Source: CAZWCX01 sp964632945
Lineage (GTDB): Bacteria; Planctomycetota; MHYJ01; WSZJ01; CAZWCX01
Reading direction: 5' to 3'
Length of the DNA: 64,000 nt
NCBI GenBank assembly: GCA_964632945.1
Contig: CAZWCX010000023.1
Span: 5,713 to 69,712, forward strand
The notes beneath the pieces were generated by a model. The model ran no database searches. It saw nothing but the letters and a program-made list of their open reading frames with translations, and was not told where the DNA came from. The translations under genes were made by a program, and so were the position numbers. Of this stretch, positions 1-9,052 are shown one piece after another; the first letter of the stretch is position 1; every line of letters begins with the position of its first letter.

Positions 1-436
1 ACCCCGTGCCGATCAACCCGCCCAGGAAGCCCCAGAGAGTCACCCGCCCCAGCTTGCGGTACCAGGGCCGCTTGTTTGAAATCGAACTGCAAGCAAGGAT
101 GATCAGGCAAACGAGGGAAGTCAGCAGTTGCAGCCCGGGGAGCAGGAGGATCATCGCAAACAGGGCGGTATCTGCGTCCTCGGCGATGACGAACGAGAGT
201 CCCAGCAAGCCTTGAAGAACCAGCCAATAGAGGACGCCCAGCCGCGGGGCCGGCTCGCCCGGAGCAAGACCCGGGGTGGCCCGCGCGAGCGCGATCCCTG
301 CCCCGACCAGGCCGCCCAGGGAGTGAACGCAACAGCAGCAGGTGCAGCAGCAAGCCGCCACGACGGAGCCCCGGCGACGTCGGCGTTCGGGACGATGGGC
401 CTCGAATTGGATCCGTTCTCGGGGGGCATCCGCCAT
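1..436 (-). CDS. Cys-cluster membrane protein, partial
   Basis: This gene runs off the left edge of the window; 145 codons are visible from an ATG at 436. The N-terminus is basic (residues 14-22 are Arg-rich). It is followed by a cluster of seven Cys among eight residues (C29-C36, CCCTCCCC) and the motif VHSLGGLVGAG. At least two further hydrophobic segments follow (about residues 65-80 and 90-115). A GAGGA box lies about 6 nt before the ATG. It is divergent from the dipeptidase gene. I recall similar short Cys-run plus HSLGG membrane proteins as hypothetical proteins in planctomycete-type genomes, but no function is known to me. The Cys run could bind metal or be lipidated; both are guesses. 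Confidence 0.6.
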   Translation of the reverse strand, partial: MADAPRERIQFEAHRPERRRRRGSVVAACCCTCCCCVHSLGGLVGAGIALARATPGLAPGEPAPRLGVLYWLVLQGLLGLSFVIAEDADTALFAMILLLPGLQLLTSLVCLIILACSSISNKRPWYRKLGRVTLWGFLGGLIGTG

Positions 437-660
437 ATCGGGTCCTCGCGGCTCGCCCTGCTGGCACGAGGATCAGGATAGCCTCCCACCCGGCGGGAAG
501 CCAGCAACAAATGCGCTCGATCGCGGGCGCCGGGTCCCGGCGAGAGCCGTCGTGCCACGAGGGCGGGCGGACTTCGCGTTTCCGCGAGCACCCGCTCCCG
601 TCTGGACCCGCAGGGTCCGTTCGGATACTCTGCCCGGGTCCCCCGCCGGAGTCCGTCCCG

Positions 661-1716
661 ATGACCTGGCTGCTCGATCCACCGCCCAGCGCCGAGATCC
701 CCGCGGATCTCCGGCAGCGCGCGCGCGCGCTCCATCGCGACGCCGTGGTGGTGGATCTGCACGTCGATTCGATTCTGCAGAATCGCCTCTTTCGATACGA
801 CCTGCGCCGCCGGCATCGACCGACCGGCTGGGGGGCGCCCATGCTCAATCACGCCGACGTTCCGCGCCTTCTCCTCGGCGGCTACTCCGGGGCCGCCATG
901 GGCCTGCACTACTGGCCCACCGAAGAGGAAGGCGGATGGGCGGAGATCCGCCGCCAGATCGATGTCCTCGAGCGCCTGGCCGCCGTGGACGATCGCGTGT
1001 TCGTGGCCCGGAGCGCCGCGGACCTGCGGCGCGCGAAGGGGGAACGACGCCTCGCCCTCTTCCCCGGCTGCGAAGGGGCGCACCCCCTGAACGGACGACT
1101 CGAGCGCGTGGAAGCGCTCCGGCGCCGCGGCGTGCGCTACCTGACGCTGGCTCACTTCTCGAAAAATCGCGCCGCCACGCCGTCTCTCGGGCGCGGCGCG
1201 GACGAAGTGAGCGGGCTTACCGCGTGGGGGAAAGACCTGGTCGCGGAGTGCAATCGCGTCGGCCTGATCGTCGATGTCGCTCACGTCAACGCGCCGGGCG
1301 TCCTCGATGCCTGCCGGGTCAGCCGTCGGCCGGTGGTGGCCACGCACACGGGGTTCAAGGCCGTCCGCCGGCACCCCCGCAATCTCGACGACGACGGGTT
1401 GCGCGCGATCGCCGCGACCGGCGGGCTTGCCGGGCTCATTTTCGCCCCCTGCTTCCTCGCCGACCGCCTCACCGCCGACTCCCGATGCGTCCTCGATCAC
1501 CTGGACCACGCCGTCCGCCTGGTCGGCATCGATCATGTCGCCCTCGGGTCCGACTTCGACGGCATGTTGCCCACCCTCCCTGCGGATCTGCGCGACTGCA
1601 CCGACCTTTGGCGCATCACCGCCGGGCTGCTCGGGCGGGGTTACGGCGAACCCGACGTCCGCAAGATCCTGGGAGAGAACTGGCTGCGAGTCATGGCCTC
1701 GTTCGATCACTCATGA
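661..1716 (+). CDS. Membrane dipeptidase, peptidase family M19
   Basis: The 351-residue product is a zinc-dependent dipeptidase of the renal dipeptidase family. These enzymes are TIM-barrel metalloenzymes of the amidohydrolase superfamily that cleave dipeptides, often including D-amino-acid ones. Visible motifs: the first metal pair in DLHVDS (H34, D36), FPGCEGAHPLNG with the bridging Glu, VDVAHVN, the THTGFK segment that replaces the usual SHS, and the C-terminal GSDFDG signature. Length is normal for the family. No signal peptide is evident, so it is probably cytoplasmic. An in-frame ATG at 511 would add 50 low-complexity residues before the conserved start; I chose 661 because homology begins right after it. 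It stands alone, divergent from the edge gene. Confidence 0.9.
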   Translation: MTWLLDPPPSAEIPADLRQRARALHRDAVVVDLHVDSILQNRLFRYDLRRRHRPTGWGAPMLNHADVPRLLLGGYSGAAMGLHYWPTEEEGGWAEIRRQIDVLERLAAVDDRVFVARSAADLRRAKGERRLALFPGCEGAHPLNGRLERVEALRRRGVRYLTLAHFSKNRAATPSLGRGADEVSGLTAWGKDLVAECNRVGLIVDVAHVNAPGVLDACRVSRRPVVATHTGFKAVRRHPRNLDDDGLRAIAATGGLAGLIFAPCFLADRLTADSRCVLDHLDHAVRLVGIDHVALGSDFDGMLPTLPADLRDCTDLWRITAGLLGRGYGEPDVRKILGENWLRVMASFDHS

Positions 1717-1726
1717 ATCGAGCCAC

Positions 1727-1755
1727 TGGACGCCCCGACCGGGTCGCGCTATACT
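1727..1755 (+). promoter_or_regulatory. Sigma-70-like promoter for the 1806 gene block
   Basis: TGGACG, a 17-nt spacer and a perfect TATACT -10. The -10 context gggtcgcgctatact recurs with one change at 54714-54728, before the esterase gene. It lies just after the dipeptidase stop and is the likely promoter for the membrane protein and glycogen genes. Confidence 0.55.
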
Positions 1756-1805
1756 GACCGGTCGCCCCCCCCGTCCCGGACGGAACCATTAGATGCCCTC
1801 GGGAC

Positions 1806-4226
1806 TTGGGACATGGGCCGGGTTTCCCCCGCACGTCTGCCGCCGCGGTCGGGCGTGTCGAGTCTCCTTTCGGATCCGTTTCCGTGGACCCGTCCGCCAT
1901 CGTCAATCGGGAAGACGTCCTCCTGGGGAAACTCCTGGTTGACGCCGAGTTCCTCACGGCCGACCAACTCTACGATTGCGTCGAGTTGCAGAAGATGTAT
2001 GGGGACGGGCGTCCGATCGGCCGGGTCTTCGTCGAGATGGGGTACGTCGCCGAGGAGGAACTGGACGCGGTCCTCGCGATCCAGGCCGAGTACCTCGAAG
2101 AACTCCAGCTGCACGGCTGGCGCGATTCGCTGCCGGAACCGGGGGTCGGGCGCGGGACGACGAAAAAGGGGGAGAAAGCGGGGAAGTCGCCGCGCGCAAC
2201 GGAAGCGCGGGCCGGAACCGCGGCCCCGGGATCCGCCGGAGCCGGAAAGGCCGCCGCGAAGAAGCCGCCCGCCCGCGAGGCGGACGCCCCGGGCACCGCC
2301 GCGCTCCGGAAACCCCACGCGGGGCGCGCATCGGCGGCTCCGGAGGCTCCCCGGGCGGAACGCGAGACCGCTGCTCCCGACGCGCGCCATAGAGCCAAGG
2401 CGGAGGAGACCCCGGCGCCCCGCAAGAAATCGGGGAAAAGAGACAAGCGTCGCAAGCCGAAGCGCGGCGATCCGGCCCGCGGCCTCGCGGCGGCATTCCC
2501 GGTCTCCGACCGGGACGAGACGCTGATCCCGGACGCCGAGGGGGACGTGACGCTGTTCCCCTACCCGGACCCCGACGATCGCGACACGGAAACGGAGGAC
2601 TTGGACTACGCGGAGGCGGCGGCTGTGGTCGCCGATGCCCCGGTCGAGGAAGCCGAAGCCGCGCCTCCCGATCTGGACCCGGAGGACGGAGACGTCGAAG
2701 CCGACCCGGCGGGCGACGCCGCCCCGGCCGACCTGCCGGGACACTCCTCGATTTCCGGCTTCTACACCTACAAGGTCAAGGGCATCCGGGCCGCTCCGCT
2801 CGCGGGCGGACAGCGCGTCGATCTCGCCTCCGCAGGCGGGTGGTTCAGCTACCTGCTGGAGAAGGCGATCGCGGCCGCGGTGGTCGGCATGGCCGTGGTG
2901 ATGGTGCTGCTGGTGGTGCTGTTCATCCGGGACCGCTTCGCGGACGAACCGGAGAAGGTGGTCGTCGAGCCGCGCAAGGTCCGCCGCGCGGAACGCGATC
3001 CCGCCCGCCGGGATCCGCCCCGCAACCCGGTCGATCCGGGGCTCCCGGGAGAAACCGGGAAGTCCGATCCGGTGAACGCCGCTCCGCCGAGCGTGCTGCC
3101 GGCAGACGCGGAGCGCGGCGCCATCGCCGGGCGCGCCATTCGTCCCGACGGCGCCCCCCTTCCCGATCTCGCCGTCACCGTCACCGATCCGGACGGTGGA
3201 GGACTCGCCGCCGTCACCGGCCCGGACGGCGCATTCCGCGTGGACCAATTGCCGCCGGGCACCTACACCGTCTCGGTGCAGTCGCCGCAGAACCTGGGAC
3301 GCCTGCCCGACGGAGCGTACGGCGACCGCCACGTCGTCGTGGAAGCCGGCCGGACCGCACAAGTGGAGTTCGGCGCCCTCGGGATCGCCCGCGCGTCCAT
3401 CTACGGCCTCGTGCTCGAGGAAGGTCGGGGCGTCGGCGGCGCCTACGTGACTCTGGTCTTCCTCGGCGCCACCGGCGAAACCGGACCCGGCGGCGAAGGG
3501 ATCGACACCAAGAGCCTGGCCACGGACACCCGCGGCGAATATCGCTTCGAGGACCTCGCCCCCGGCTCCTACACGCTGCTCGCCACCCACCCGAACGACC
3601 CTTCGCGCGTCGCGAGGGCGCTGATGGAATTGCCCGAGGGGGGGGACCGGCGGAAGGACCTTCCGTTCTCCAGTCTGGTCCTGCGCGGTCGCGTGATCGA
3701 CGGCCGGAACTCCGCCCCGCTGCCGGGGGTATCCGTGTTCCTGCAACGCGACGATCCCTCCAACGATCCGTCCCGGATGCTGGAAGCCCTGGTCTCGCTG
3801 CAGGTGATGAGCACCTTCACCGACGAGAACGGCGGCTTCGACTTCGCCAGCCTGGAACCCGGCACCTACGTCGTGGTCGGCAGCCTGGAAGGGTACGCCA
3901 CGCGGGCGCTTCCGCGCCTCACACTCGGGGATACCGCCGGGGTACAGGAAGTGGTCGTCGAGATGGAGCAGGGCGGCGCGGTTCTCGAGGGGACGGTGAA
4001 GAAAAAGTCCGGCTCGATCCCCCCGAATACGTATGTTGCGATCCGCGATGCCGCGGACAACGTGATTTCGCTGCGACGGGTGGACCGAAACGGGGAGTTC
4101 GAGGTGGACGGTCTGGCCCCCGGCGCGTATCGCGCGGTGATCTTCTCCGAAGGCCAGAGCGGGCAGGTGCGATTCTTCACCGTGGCGGCCCGCGGCGTGA
4201 TGAGCCAGGAATTCGAGATCCCCTGA
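1806..4226 (+). CDS. Membrane protein with MshEN-like N-terminus and carboxypeptidase-regulatory-like repeats
   Basis: Up to 806 residues. Near the N-terminus (about residues 32-95) is a two-copy helix motif of the type LG-x3-V-x2-G-x2-L-x3-L-x6-Q (LLGKLLVDAEFLTADQL and PIGRVFVEMGYVAEEEL). This resembles the N-terminal domain of type II secretion and MshE ATPases. A charged Ala/Lys/Arg/Pro- and then Asp/Glu-rich linker follows to about residue 345, then one transmembrane helix (about 351-375). The C-terminal 420 residues form four to five carboxypeptidase-regulatory-like beta-sandwich repeats (GxxxxPDGxFRVDQLPPGTY type), expected outside the membrane. The start is uncertain: TTG 1806 or GTG 1884, neither with a clear ribosome site; the domain begins just after 1884. 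GlgA follows after 12 nt. Role unknown, perhaps an envelope scaffold or sensor. Confidence 0.75.
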   Translation: MGHGPGFPRTSAAAVGRVESPFGSVSVDPSAIVNREDVLLGKLLVDAEFLTADQLYDCVELQKMYGDGRPIGRVFVEMGYVAEEELDAVLAIQAEYLEELQLHGWRDSLPEPGVGRGTTKKGEKAGKSPRATEARAGTAAPGSAGAGKAAAKKPPAREADAPGTAALRKPHAGRASAAPEAPRAERETAAPDARHRAKAEETPAPRKKSGKRDKRRKPKRGDPARGLAAAFPVSDRDETLIPDAEGDVTLFPYPDPDDRDTETEDLDYAEAAAVVADAPVEEAEAAPPDLDPEDGDVEADPAGDAAPADLPGHSSISGFYTYKVKGIRAAPLAGGQRVDLASAGGWFSYLLEKAIAAAVVGMAVVMVLLVVLFIRDRFADEPEKVVVEPRKVRRAERDPARRDPPRNPVDPGLPGETGKSDPVNAAPPSVLPADAERGAIAGRAIRPDGAPLPDLAVTVTDPDGGGLAAVTGPDGAFRVDQLPPGTYTVSVQSPQNLGRLPDGAYGDRHVVVEAGRTAQVEFGALGIARASIYGLVLEEGRGVGGAYVTLVFLGATGETGPGGEGIDTKSLATDTRGEYRFEDLAPGSYTLLATHPNDPSRVARALMELPEGGDRRKDLPFSSLVLRGRVIDGRNSAPLPGVSVFLQRDDPSNDPSRMLEALVSLQVMSTFTDENGGFDFASLEPGTYVVVGSLEGYATRALPRLTLGDTAGVQEVVVEMEQGGAVLEGTVKKKSGSIPPNTYVAIRDAADNVISLRRVDRNGEFEVDGLAPGAYRAVIFSEGQSGQVRFFTVAARGVMSQEFEIP

Positions 4227-4238
4227 GCGGCGGCGACC

Positions 4239-5702
4239 ATGCGAATCCTGCACGTGGCTCCTGAGGTCTCCCCGTTCGCCGGGACCGGCGGGCTGGGGGA
4301 GGTCGCCGGCACTCTCCCGCGCGCGCTGGCGGAAATCGGACAGGACGTATCGGTCCTGATGCCGCTTTACCGATCCGCCCGTGCCCGCGCCGGGTCGCTC
4401 CATCCGACCGGCATCACGCTGCGGGTGCCGATCGGCGACCGCGTGATCGACGCTCCCCTGCACCGCACGACGCTGCCGGAGTGCGCCGTCCCGCTCTACC
4501 TGGTCGAACACGACCCCTACTTCAATCGGGAAGCCCTGTACGGGACCAGCGACGGGGACTACCGGGACAATGCCGAGCGGTTCATCTTCCTCGCGCGCGC
4601 CGCCATGGAGGCCGCCGAGGCCCTGGAAACGAATTGGGATGTCGTCCACGCGCACGACTGGCAGACCGCCCTCGTGCCGGTCTACCTCAAGACCCTCTAC
4701 GCCGGGCGTCCCGCCTTCCGCGGCGCGCGCAGCCTGCTTACGATCCACAACCTCGCCTTCCAGGGAGTGTTCTGGCACTGGGACATGAAGCTGACGCACC
4801 TCGACTGGTCGCTGTTCAACTGGCGGCAGCTCGAGTTCTACGGCAAGCTCAACTTCCTCAAGGGGGGAATCGTCTTCGCCGACGCGGTCTCGACCGTGAG
4901 CCCTCGGTATGCCCGAGAGATCCAAACGTCGGAGCACGGCTGCGGACTCGAAGGCGTCCTGCAGGAGCGGACCGCGGACCTGTTCGGGATCCTGAACGGG
5001 ATCGATCCGCGCCAATGGGATCCGGCGGCCGATCCCTTGATCCCGGCGCCGTACACGGCCTCCGACCTGTCCGGCAAGGCGGTCTGCAAGCGCGCGTTGC
5101 AGCGGTCGTTCGGCCTGACGGAGTCGGCGGACGTGCCCGTCCTCGGCATGGTCACGCGCCTGACGGAACAGAAGGGGATCGACCTGGTCGAACGGACGCT
5201 GCCCGACCTGATGCGCCGGGACCTGCAGATGGTGGTGCTCGGCTCGGGGGAGGAGCGCTACCAGCGCCTGTTCGAGGAAGCGGCCCGCAAGCACAAGGGA
5301 CGGCTGGGGGCGCGCCTGGTCTTCGACCCGAAGCGCGCGCACGAGATCGAGGCCGGGGCGGACGTCTTCCTCATGCCGTCGCGCTTCGAACCGTGCGGGC
5401 TGAACCAGATCTACAGCCTGCGTTACGGGACGCTCCCGGTGGTGCGGGAGACCGGGGGGCTCGCCGACACGGTGACGGACGCGACGCCGGAGGCGATCGA
5501 GGCGGGGAAAGCGACCGGATTCGTCTTCGGCCCCTACGCGCCGCACGCCTTCCTGAGCGCGGTCGATCGAGCCCTCGACGCGTATGCCGATCCGGATTTG
5601 TGGCGCGGACTGCAACGGACCGCCATGGCGCAGGACTTCACCTGGCGTCGCAGCGCGGGCGACTACGCCCGGCTCTACCAGAGTCTTGGGGGGCGCCGCT
5701 AG
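4239..5702 (+). CDS. glgA: Glycogen synthase, GT5 family
   Basis: The 487-residue product matches the normal length of bacterial starch/glycogen synthase, which adds glucosyl units from ADP-glucose to the non-reducing end of alpha-1,4-glucan. The GT5 catalytic N-terminal domain opens with MRILHVAPEVSPFAGTGGLGEV. The GT1-type C-terminal domain carries the E-x7-E region, SRFEPCGLNQIYSLRYGT, followed by RETGGLADTV. The KxGGL lysine normally contacting ADP-glucose is Gly here (G15). It is followed by a DUF4912 gene, a GH57 branching enzyme and an ATP-grasp gene, so it heads a glycogen-making cluster. ATG 4239 lies 12 nt after the previous stop. Confidence 0.92.
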   Translation: MRILHVAPEVSPFAGTGGLGEVAGTLPRALAEIGQDVSVLMPLYRSARARAGSLHPTGITLRVPIGDRVIDAPLHRTTLPECAVPLYLVEHDPYFNREALYGTSDGDYRDNAERFIFLARAAMEAAEALETNWDVVHAHDWQTALVPVYLKTLYAGRPAFRGARSLLTIHNLAFQGVFWHWDMKLTHLDWSLFNWRQLEFYGKLNFLKGGIVFADAVSTVSPRYAREIQTSEHGCGLEGVLQERTADLFGILNGIDPRQWDPAADPLIPAPYTASDLSGKAVCKRALQRSFGLTESADVPVLGMVTRLTEQKGIDLVERTLPDLMRRDLQMVVLGSGEERYQRLFEEAARKHKGRLGARLVFDPKRAHEIEAGADVFLMPSRFEPCGLNQIYSLRYGTLPVVRETGGLADTVTDATPEAIEAGKATGFVFGPYAPHAFLSAVDRALDAYADPDLWRGLQRTAMAQDFTWRRSAGDYARLYQSLGGRR

Positions 5703-5837
5703 ATCCGAACTTTCCCTTGCACGGCCGAGTCGGATGGCGCATCATCCGCTAGCCGCGCGGTTGGGAAAGCCCGTTCCGCGGCGGCGGTATCGGCCACCCA
5801 CGCGAGGCGGCTCTCCTGCCCGCCTGCATCCTTGCCC

Positions 5838-6371
5838 ATGAATTCCGACCTTCCGGACGCGCTCGAGAGCCTGCGCACACCCGATCCGATCCCCCGCCCC
5901 GCCGGTCCGACCGTCTGGTTCGATCGGGGCCCGGCGCTCCCCGCGGGCTACGGCATCGATCGGCTGGTGGCGCTCGTCCGCGATCCCCGCACGGTGTTGT
6001 TCTATTGGATGCTCGACGGCGCGGGGTGGCGCGAGGCCGCGGCGCAGGCCGGAGGGGCGCTCGCGCCGGTCCTGCGGGTCATCGACCTCGATTCCGGAAC
6101 GACCCGCGACGTCCCCATTCTTTTGGGCGCGCGCAGCACCTACCTCGAGATCGCGGCGGGCACGCGTTTTCTCGGCGAGATTGGGTACTATGATGCCGCC
6201 GGCGCGTGGCGCGCCGTCCTCCGATCGGAGCCGGCCGAGTCTCCTCCCGCCCTCCCGTCGGCGACCACCGACCCCGCGTGGTCGGTCGCCCCGGAGGAAT
6301 TCGCGAACATGCTCGCGCTCCTCGGTCCGTCCCGCAGTCCCTATCCCCCGGGGGAGGCGCGGACGCCATGA
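5838..6371 (+). CDS. DUF4912 domain protein
   Basis: This 177-residue protein carries the DUF4912 signature GIDRLVALVRDPRTVLFYW near residue 40, followed by beta-rich sequence typical of a carbohydrate-binding-like sandwich. DUF4912 proteins are often encoded beside GH57 (DUF1957) enzymes, as here, and are thought to assist glucan metabolism, though no reaction is established. The stop overlaps the GH57 start as ATGA, so the two are translationally coupled. I chose ATG 5838 over a TTG two codons earlier. The last 50 residues look disordered and proline-rich. It is probably soluble and cytoplasmic. Confidence 0.8.
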   Translation: MNSDLPDALESLRTPDPIPRPAGPTVWFDRGPALPAGYGIDRLVALVRDPRTVLFYWMLDGAGWREAAAQAGGALAPVLRVIDLDSGTTRDVPILLGARSTYLEIAAGTRFLGEIGYYDAAGAWRAVLRSEPAESPPALPSATTDPAWSVAPEEFANMLALLGPSRSPYPPGEARTP

Positions 6372-7969
6372 ACCGGACCCCCAAGGCCTACCTCTGCCTC
6401 GTCCTTCATGCGCACCTCCCGTTCGTGCGCCATCCGGAGCACGCCCGCTTCCTCGAGGAAGACTGGCTGTTCGAGGCGATTTCCGAGACCTATCTCCCGC
6501 TCCTCCGATTGCTCGAAGGCTGGAGCCGCGACGGCGTGGAGTACCGGCTCACCCTGACGCTCTCCCCGACGTTGTGCGAGATGCTCGCCGATCCGCTCCT
6601 GCAGGACCGGTACACGGCGCACGTGGAGCGTCTCGTCCGCTTGAGCGAGGCGGAAGTCGAGCGCCTGCGCGGGCAGGGTCCGCTCGAGGACACCGCGCGA
6701 ATGTACCTGGATCACTTCCGCGATGCGCGCGAGCGGTTCGGGGAGACCTGCAAGCGCGACCTGGTATCCGCGTTCGCGGCCCACCAGCGCACGGGACGGC
6801 TCGAAGTGCTGACCTGTGCGGCCACCCATGCGCTGCTGCCGCTGGTGCTCAAGCCGGAGTCCCGGCGCGCGCAGATCCGGGTCGCCGTGGAGAACTATCG
6901 CCGCCACTTCGGCGTCTCGCCGCGAGGACTGTGGCTGCCGGAATGCGGCTATGCCCCGGGGCTGGAACACGAGGTGAAGCGCGCGGGGCTCGAGTACTTC
7001 TTCCTCGACACGCACGGGGTCCTGCTCGGCACGCCCCGGCCCCGGTTCGGCCCGTTCGCCCCGATCGAGTGTCCGGGCGGGGTGGCCGCGTTCGCGCGCG
7101 ACGTGGAGTCCTCCCGGCAGGTCTGGTCCGCGGGCGAGGGGTATCCCGGCGACCCGTACTACCGCGAGTTCTATCGCGACCTCGGCTACGACGCCCCGCT
7201 CGAGCACCTGCTGCCGTACCTGCATCCCGACGGGGTCCGGCGCAACGTCGGCATCAAGTACCACCGGATCACCGGATCGGTCGGGCTGCACGACAAGCAG
7301 CCGTACGAACCGGCCAAGGCACGCGCCCGCGCGGAGGAGCACGCGCGCCACTTCGCCTCCGAGCGGGGCCGCCAGGCGCACGCGCTGCGGGAGCGGCTGG
7401 GGACGCCGCCGACGCTCGTCGCCCCGTACGATGCCGAGCTCTTCGGCCACTGGTGGTTCGAAGGCCCGCTCTTCCTCGATCGGGTGGTGCGAACCCTCGC
7501 CGCCCGTCCGGACGTCCGCCTGGCCACCGCGCGGGAGTGCCTCGCGCGCACGGCGCACCTGCAGCCGGTGCAACCGAGCCTGTCCACCTGGGGCCGCGGC
7601 GGGTACCATGAGATGTGGTTGAACGGCGCCAACGACTGGGTCTACCCGCACCTCCACCACTGCGAGGAGAGGATGGTCGAGTTGGCCACCCGATTCCGTG
7701 AACCCGGCACCATCGCCTGGCGCGCGCTCAACCAGGCCGCGCGCGAGCTCCTCCTCGCGCAGAGCAGCGACTGGCCGTTCATCCTTTCCTCCGGAACGGC
7801 GGTCCCCTACGCGGAGAAGCGGTTCCGTTCCCACGTGACCCGGTTCCTCCGGCTCGACCAGGCCCTCCACGACGGACGCCTGGACACGGACCTGCTGGGG
7901 GAGATGGAGAACCAGGACAATCTCTTTGCCGAGCTCGACTATTCCGTCTTTCGGGGCGAGGTCGGATGA
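6368..7969 (+). CDS. GH57 family 1,4-alpha-glucan branching enzyme
   Basis: The 533-residue protein belongs to glycoside hydrolase family 57, DUF1957 branch, whose characterised members form alpha-1,6 branches in glycogen. It starts with the typical CLVLHAHLPFVRHPEH. The nucleophile lies in GLWLPECGYAPG (Glu) and the acid/base in YDAELFGHWWFEG (Asp). A C-terminal helical domain carries WGRGGYHEMWLNGAND and ends in NLFAELDYSVFRG. Length agrees with known branching enzymes (about 520-560 residues). The start at 6368 overlaps the DUF4912 stop, and its own stop overlaps the next gene, so the three genes are tightly coupled. With GlgA upstream it completes a chain-elongating and branching pair. 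Confidence 0.9.
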   Translation: MNRTPKAYLCLVLHAHLPFVRHPEHARFLEEDWLFEAISETYLPLLRLLEGWSRDGVEYRLTLTLSPTLCEMLADPLLQDRYTAHVERLVRLSEAEVERLRGQGPLEDTARMYLDHFRDARERFGETCKRDLVSAFAAHQRTGRLEVLTCAATHALLPLVLKPESRRAQIRVAVENYRRHFGVSPRGLWLPECGYAPGLEHEVKRAGLEYFFLDTHGVLLGTPRPRFGPFAPIECPGGVAAFARDVESSRQVWSAGEGYPGDPYYREFYRDLGYDAPLEHLLPYLHPDGVRRNVGIKYHRITGSVGLHDKQPYEPAKARARAEEHARHFASERGRQAHALRERLGTPPTLVAPYDAELFGHWWFEGPLFLDRVVRTLAARPDVRLATARECLARTAHLQPVQPSLSTWGRGGYHEMWLNGANDWVYPHLHHCEERMVELATRFREPGTIAWRALNQAARELLLAQSSDWPFILSSGTAVPYAEKRFRSHVTRFLRLDQALHDGRLDTDLLGEMENQDNLFAELDYSVFRGEVG

Positions 7970-8901
7970 AGATCGTCATCCTCTCCCGGCGGCCGTCCCT
8001 GTATTCGACGCGTCGCCTGCGCAACGCCGTGCGCGAACTCGGCCACGAGCCGCAGATCGTCGATCCGATGCGCTGCGTCCTTCTCCTCGAAGGGGACGTC
8101 GCGCGCATCGAGCACGAGGGGCGCGAGATCCGGGACGTCGGCGCGGTAATCCCCCGCATCGGCTCCTACGCCGTCGAGTACGGGATCTCGGTGACCCGGC
8201 ACTTCCGGATCAAGGGCGTGACCTGCCTCAACGATCCGGATGCCATCGCCACCGCGAAGAACAAGCTCGCCTGCCAACAGCGCCTGATGGAACGGCGGAT
8301 CCCGACGCCGGAGTCCGCGCTCCTGCGCTTTCCCGGCCACATCCGCCGCGTCGTGCAACGGCTCGGCGGTCCGCCGGTGGTGCTCAAGCTCCTGCGCGGA
8401 TCGCAGGGCGCGGGCGTGATCATGGGGGAAAGCGTGGGCGCGGTGGAGTCGACACTCGACACGCTCTGGACCATGGGGGAAGACCTCATGATCCAGCGCT
8501 TCGTCACCGAGGCCCGGGGGCGCGACCTGCGCGCCTTCGTGGTCGGCGGCCAGGTGGTCGCGACGATGCGGCGCACGGCGCGCGAAGGGGACTTTCGCTC
8601 CAACATTCACCGCGGCGGCGTGGGCGAAGAAGCGACCCCAAGCCCCGAGCAGCAGCGCATCGCCTTGGAGGCCGCCGCCGCCCTCGGACTGCGGGTCTGC
8701 GGCGTCGATCTGCTGGAAAGCGATCACGGCCCCCTGGTTCTGGAAGTGAACGCCTCCCCGGGATTCCAGGCGCTCGAGGCGGCCACCGGCGTCGACTGCG
8801 CCCGCGCGATCGTCGAGGAGACGCTCCGCTGCGCCGGAGCGCCGCTGCCGTCGATTTCCGGACCGGCCACCGTCGCGCCGCCGCGGCGCCTGAAGGCGTG
8901 A
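7966..8901 (+). CDS. rimK: RimK-like ATP-grasp ligase
   Basis: The 311-residue protein is an ATP-grasp ligase of the RimK family (ribosomal protein S6 glutamate ligase and relatives). It has the RimK N-terminal domain MKIVILSRRPSLYSTRRL and AVIPRIG. The core has NDPDAIATAKNKLACQQRL, PPVVLKLLRGSQGAGV, MIQRFVTEARGRDLRAFVVGG and the Mg-binding LVLEVNASPGFQALE. Known members attach Glu or another amino acid to a C-terminal carboxylate using ATP; the substrate here cannot be read from sequence. It overlaps the GH57 stop by ATGA, so it is translated with glycogen genes, which is not an obvious place for a ribosomal modification enzyme. The symbol reflects family, not proven substrate. Confidence 0.88.
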   Translation: MKIVILSRRPSLYSTRRLRNAVRELGHEPQIVDPMRCVLLLEGDVARIEHEGREIRDVGAVIPRIGSYAVEYGISVTRHFRIKGVTCLNDPDAIATAKNKLACQQRLMERRIPTPESALLRFPGHIRRVVQRLGGPPVVLKLLRGSQGAGVIMGESVGAVESTLDTLWTMGEDLMIQRFVTEARGRDLRAFVVGGQVVATMRRTAREGDFRSNIHRGGVGEEATPSPEQQRIALEAAAALGLRVCGVDLLESDHGPLVLEVNASPGFQALEAATGVDCARAIVEETLRCAGAPLPSISGPATVAPPRRLKA

Positions 8902-8993
8902 TTCTTCGCGCGCCGCCGCCCGACCGGCGCGGGCGAACGGCGCCTCCCCGTCGTCCTCGCGCCGGGACCCCGGAGGAAACCTGGTTCTGCGCC

Positions 8994-9009
8994 CCGGCCG
9001 ACAGGCCGG
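8994..9009. other. Hairpin between the ligase and nuclease genes
   Basis: CCGGCC, loop GACA, GGCCGG: a perfect 6-bp stem in the 151-nt gap after the ligase gene. There is no T-run, so it could be a weak terminator or attenuator at best. Confidence 0.3.
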
Positions 9010-9052
9010 ACCCCGCGCCGCACGTCGGCTTCATCGCGACGGAGGATCGAGA

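Noticed and set aside
1749..5615. A 1288-residue open frame on the - strand
   Set aside because: It is antisense to the carboxypeptidase-like and glgA genes; its composition is the mirror of their codon bias and it shows no domain.
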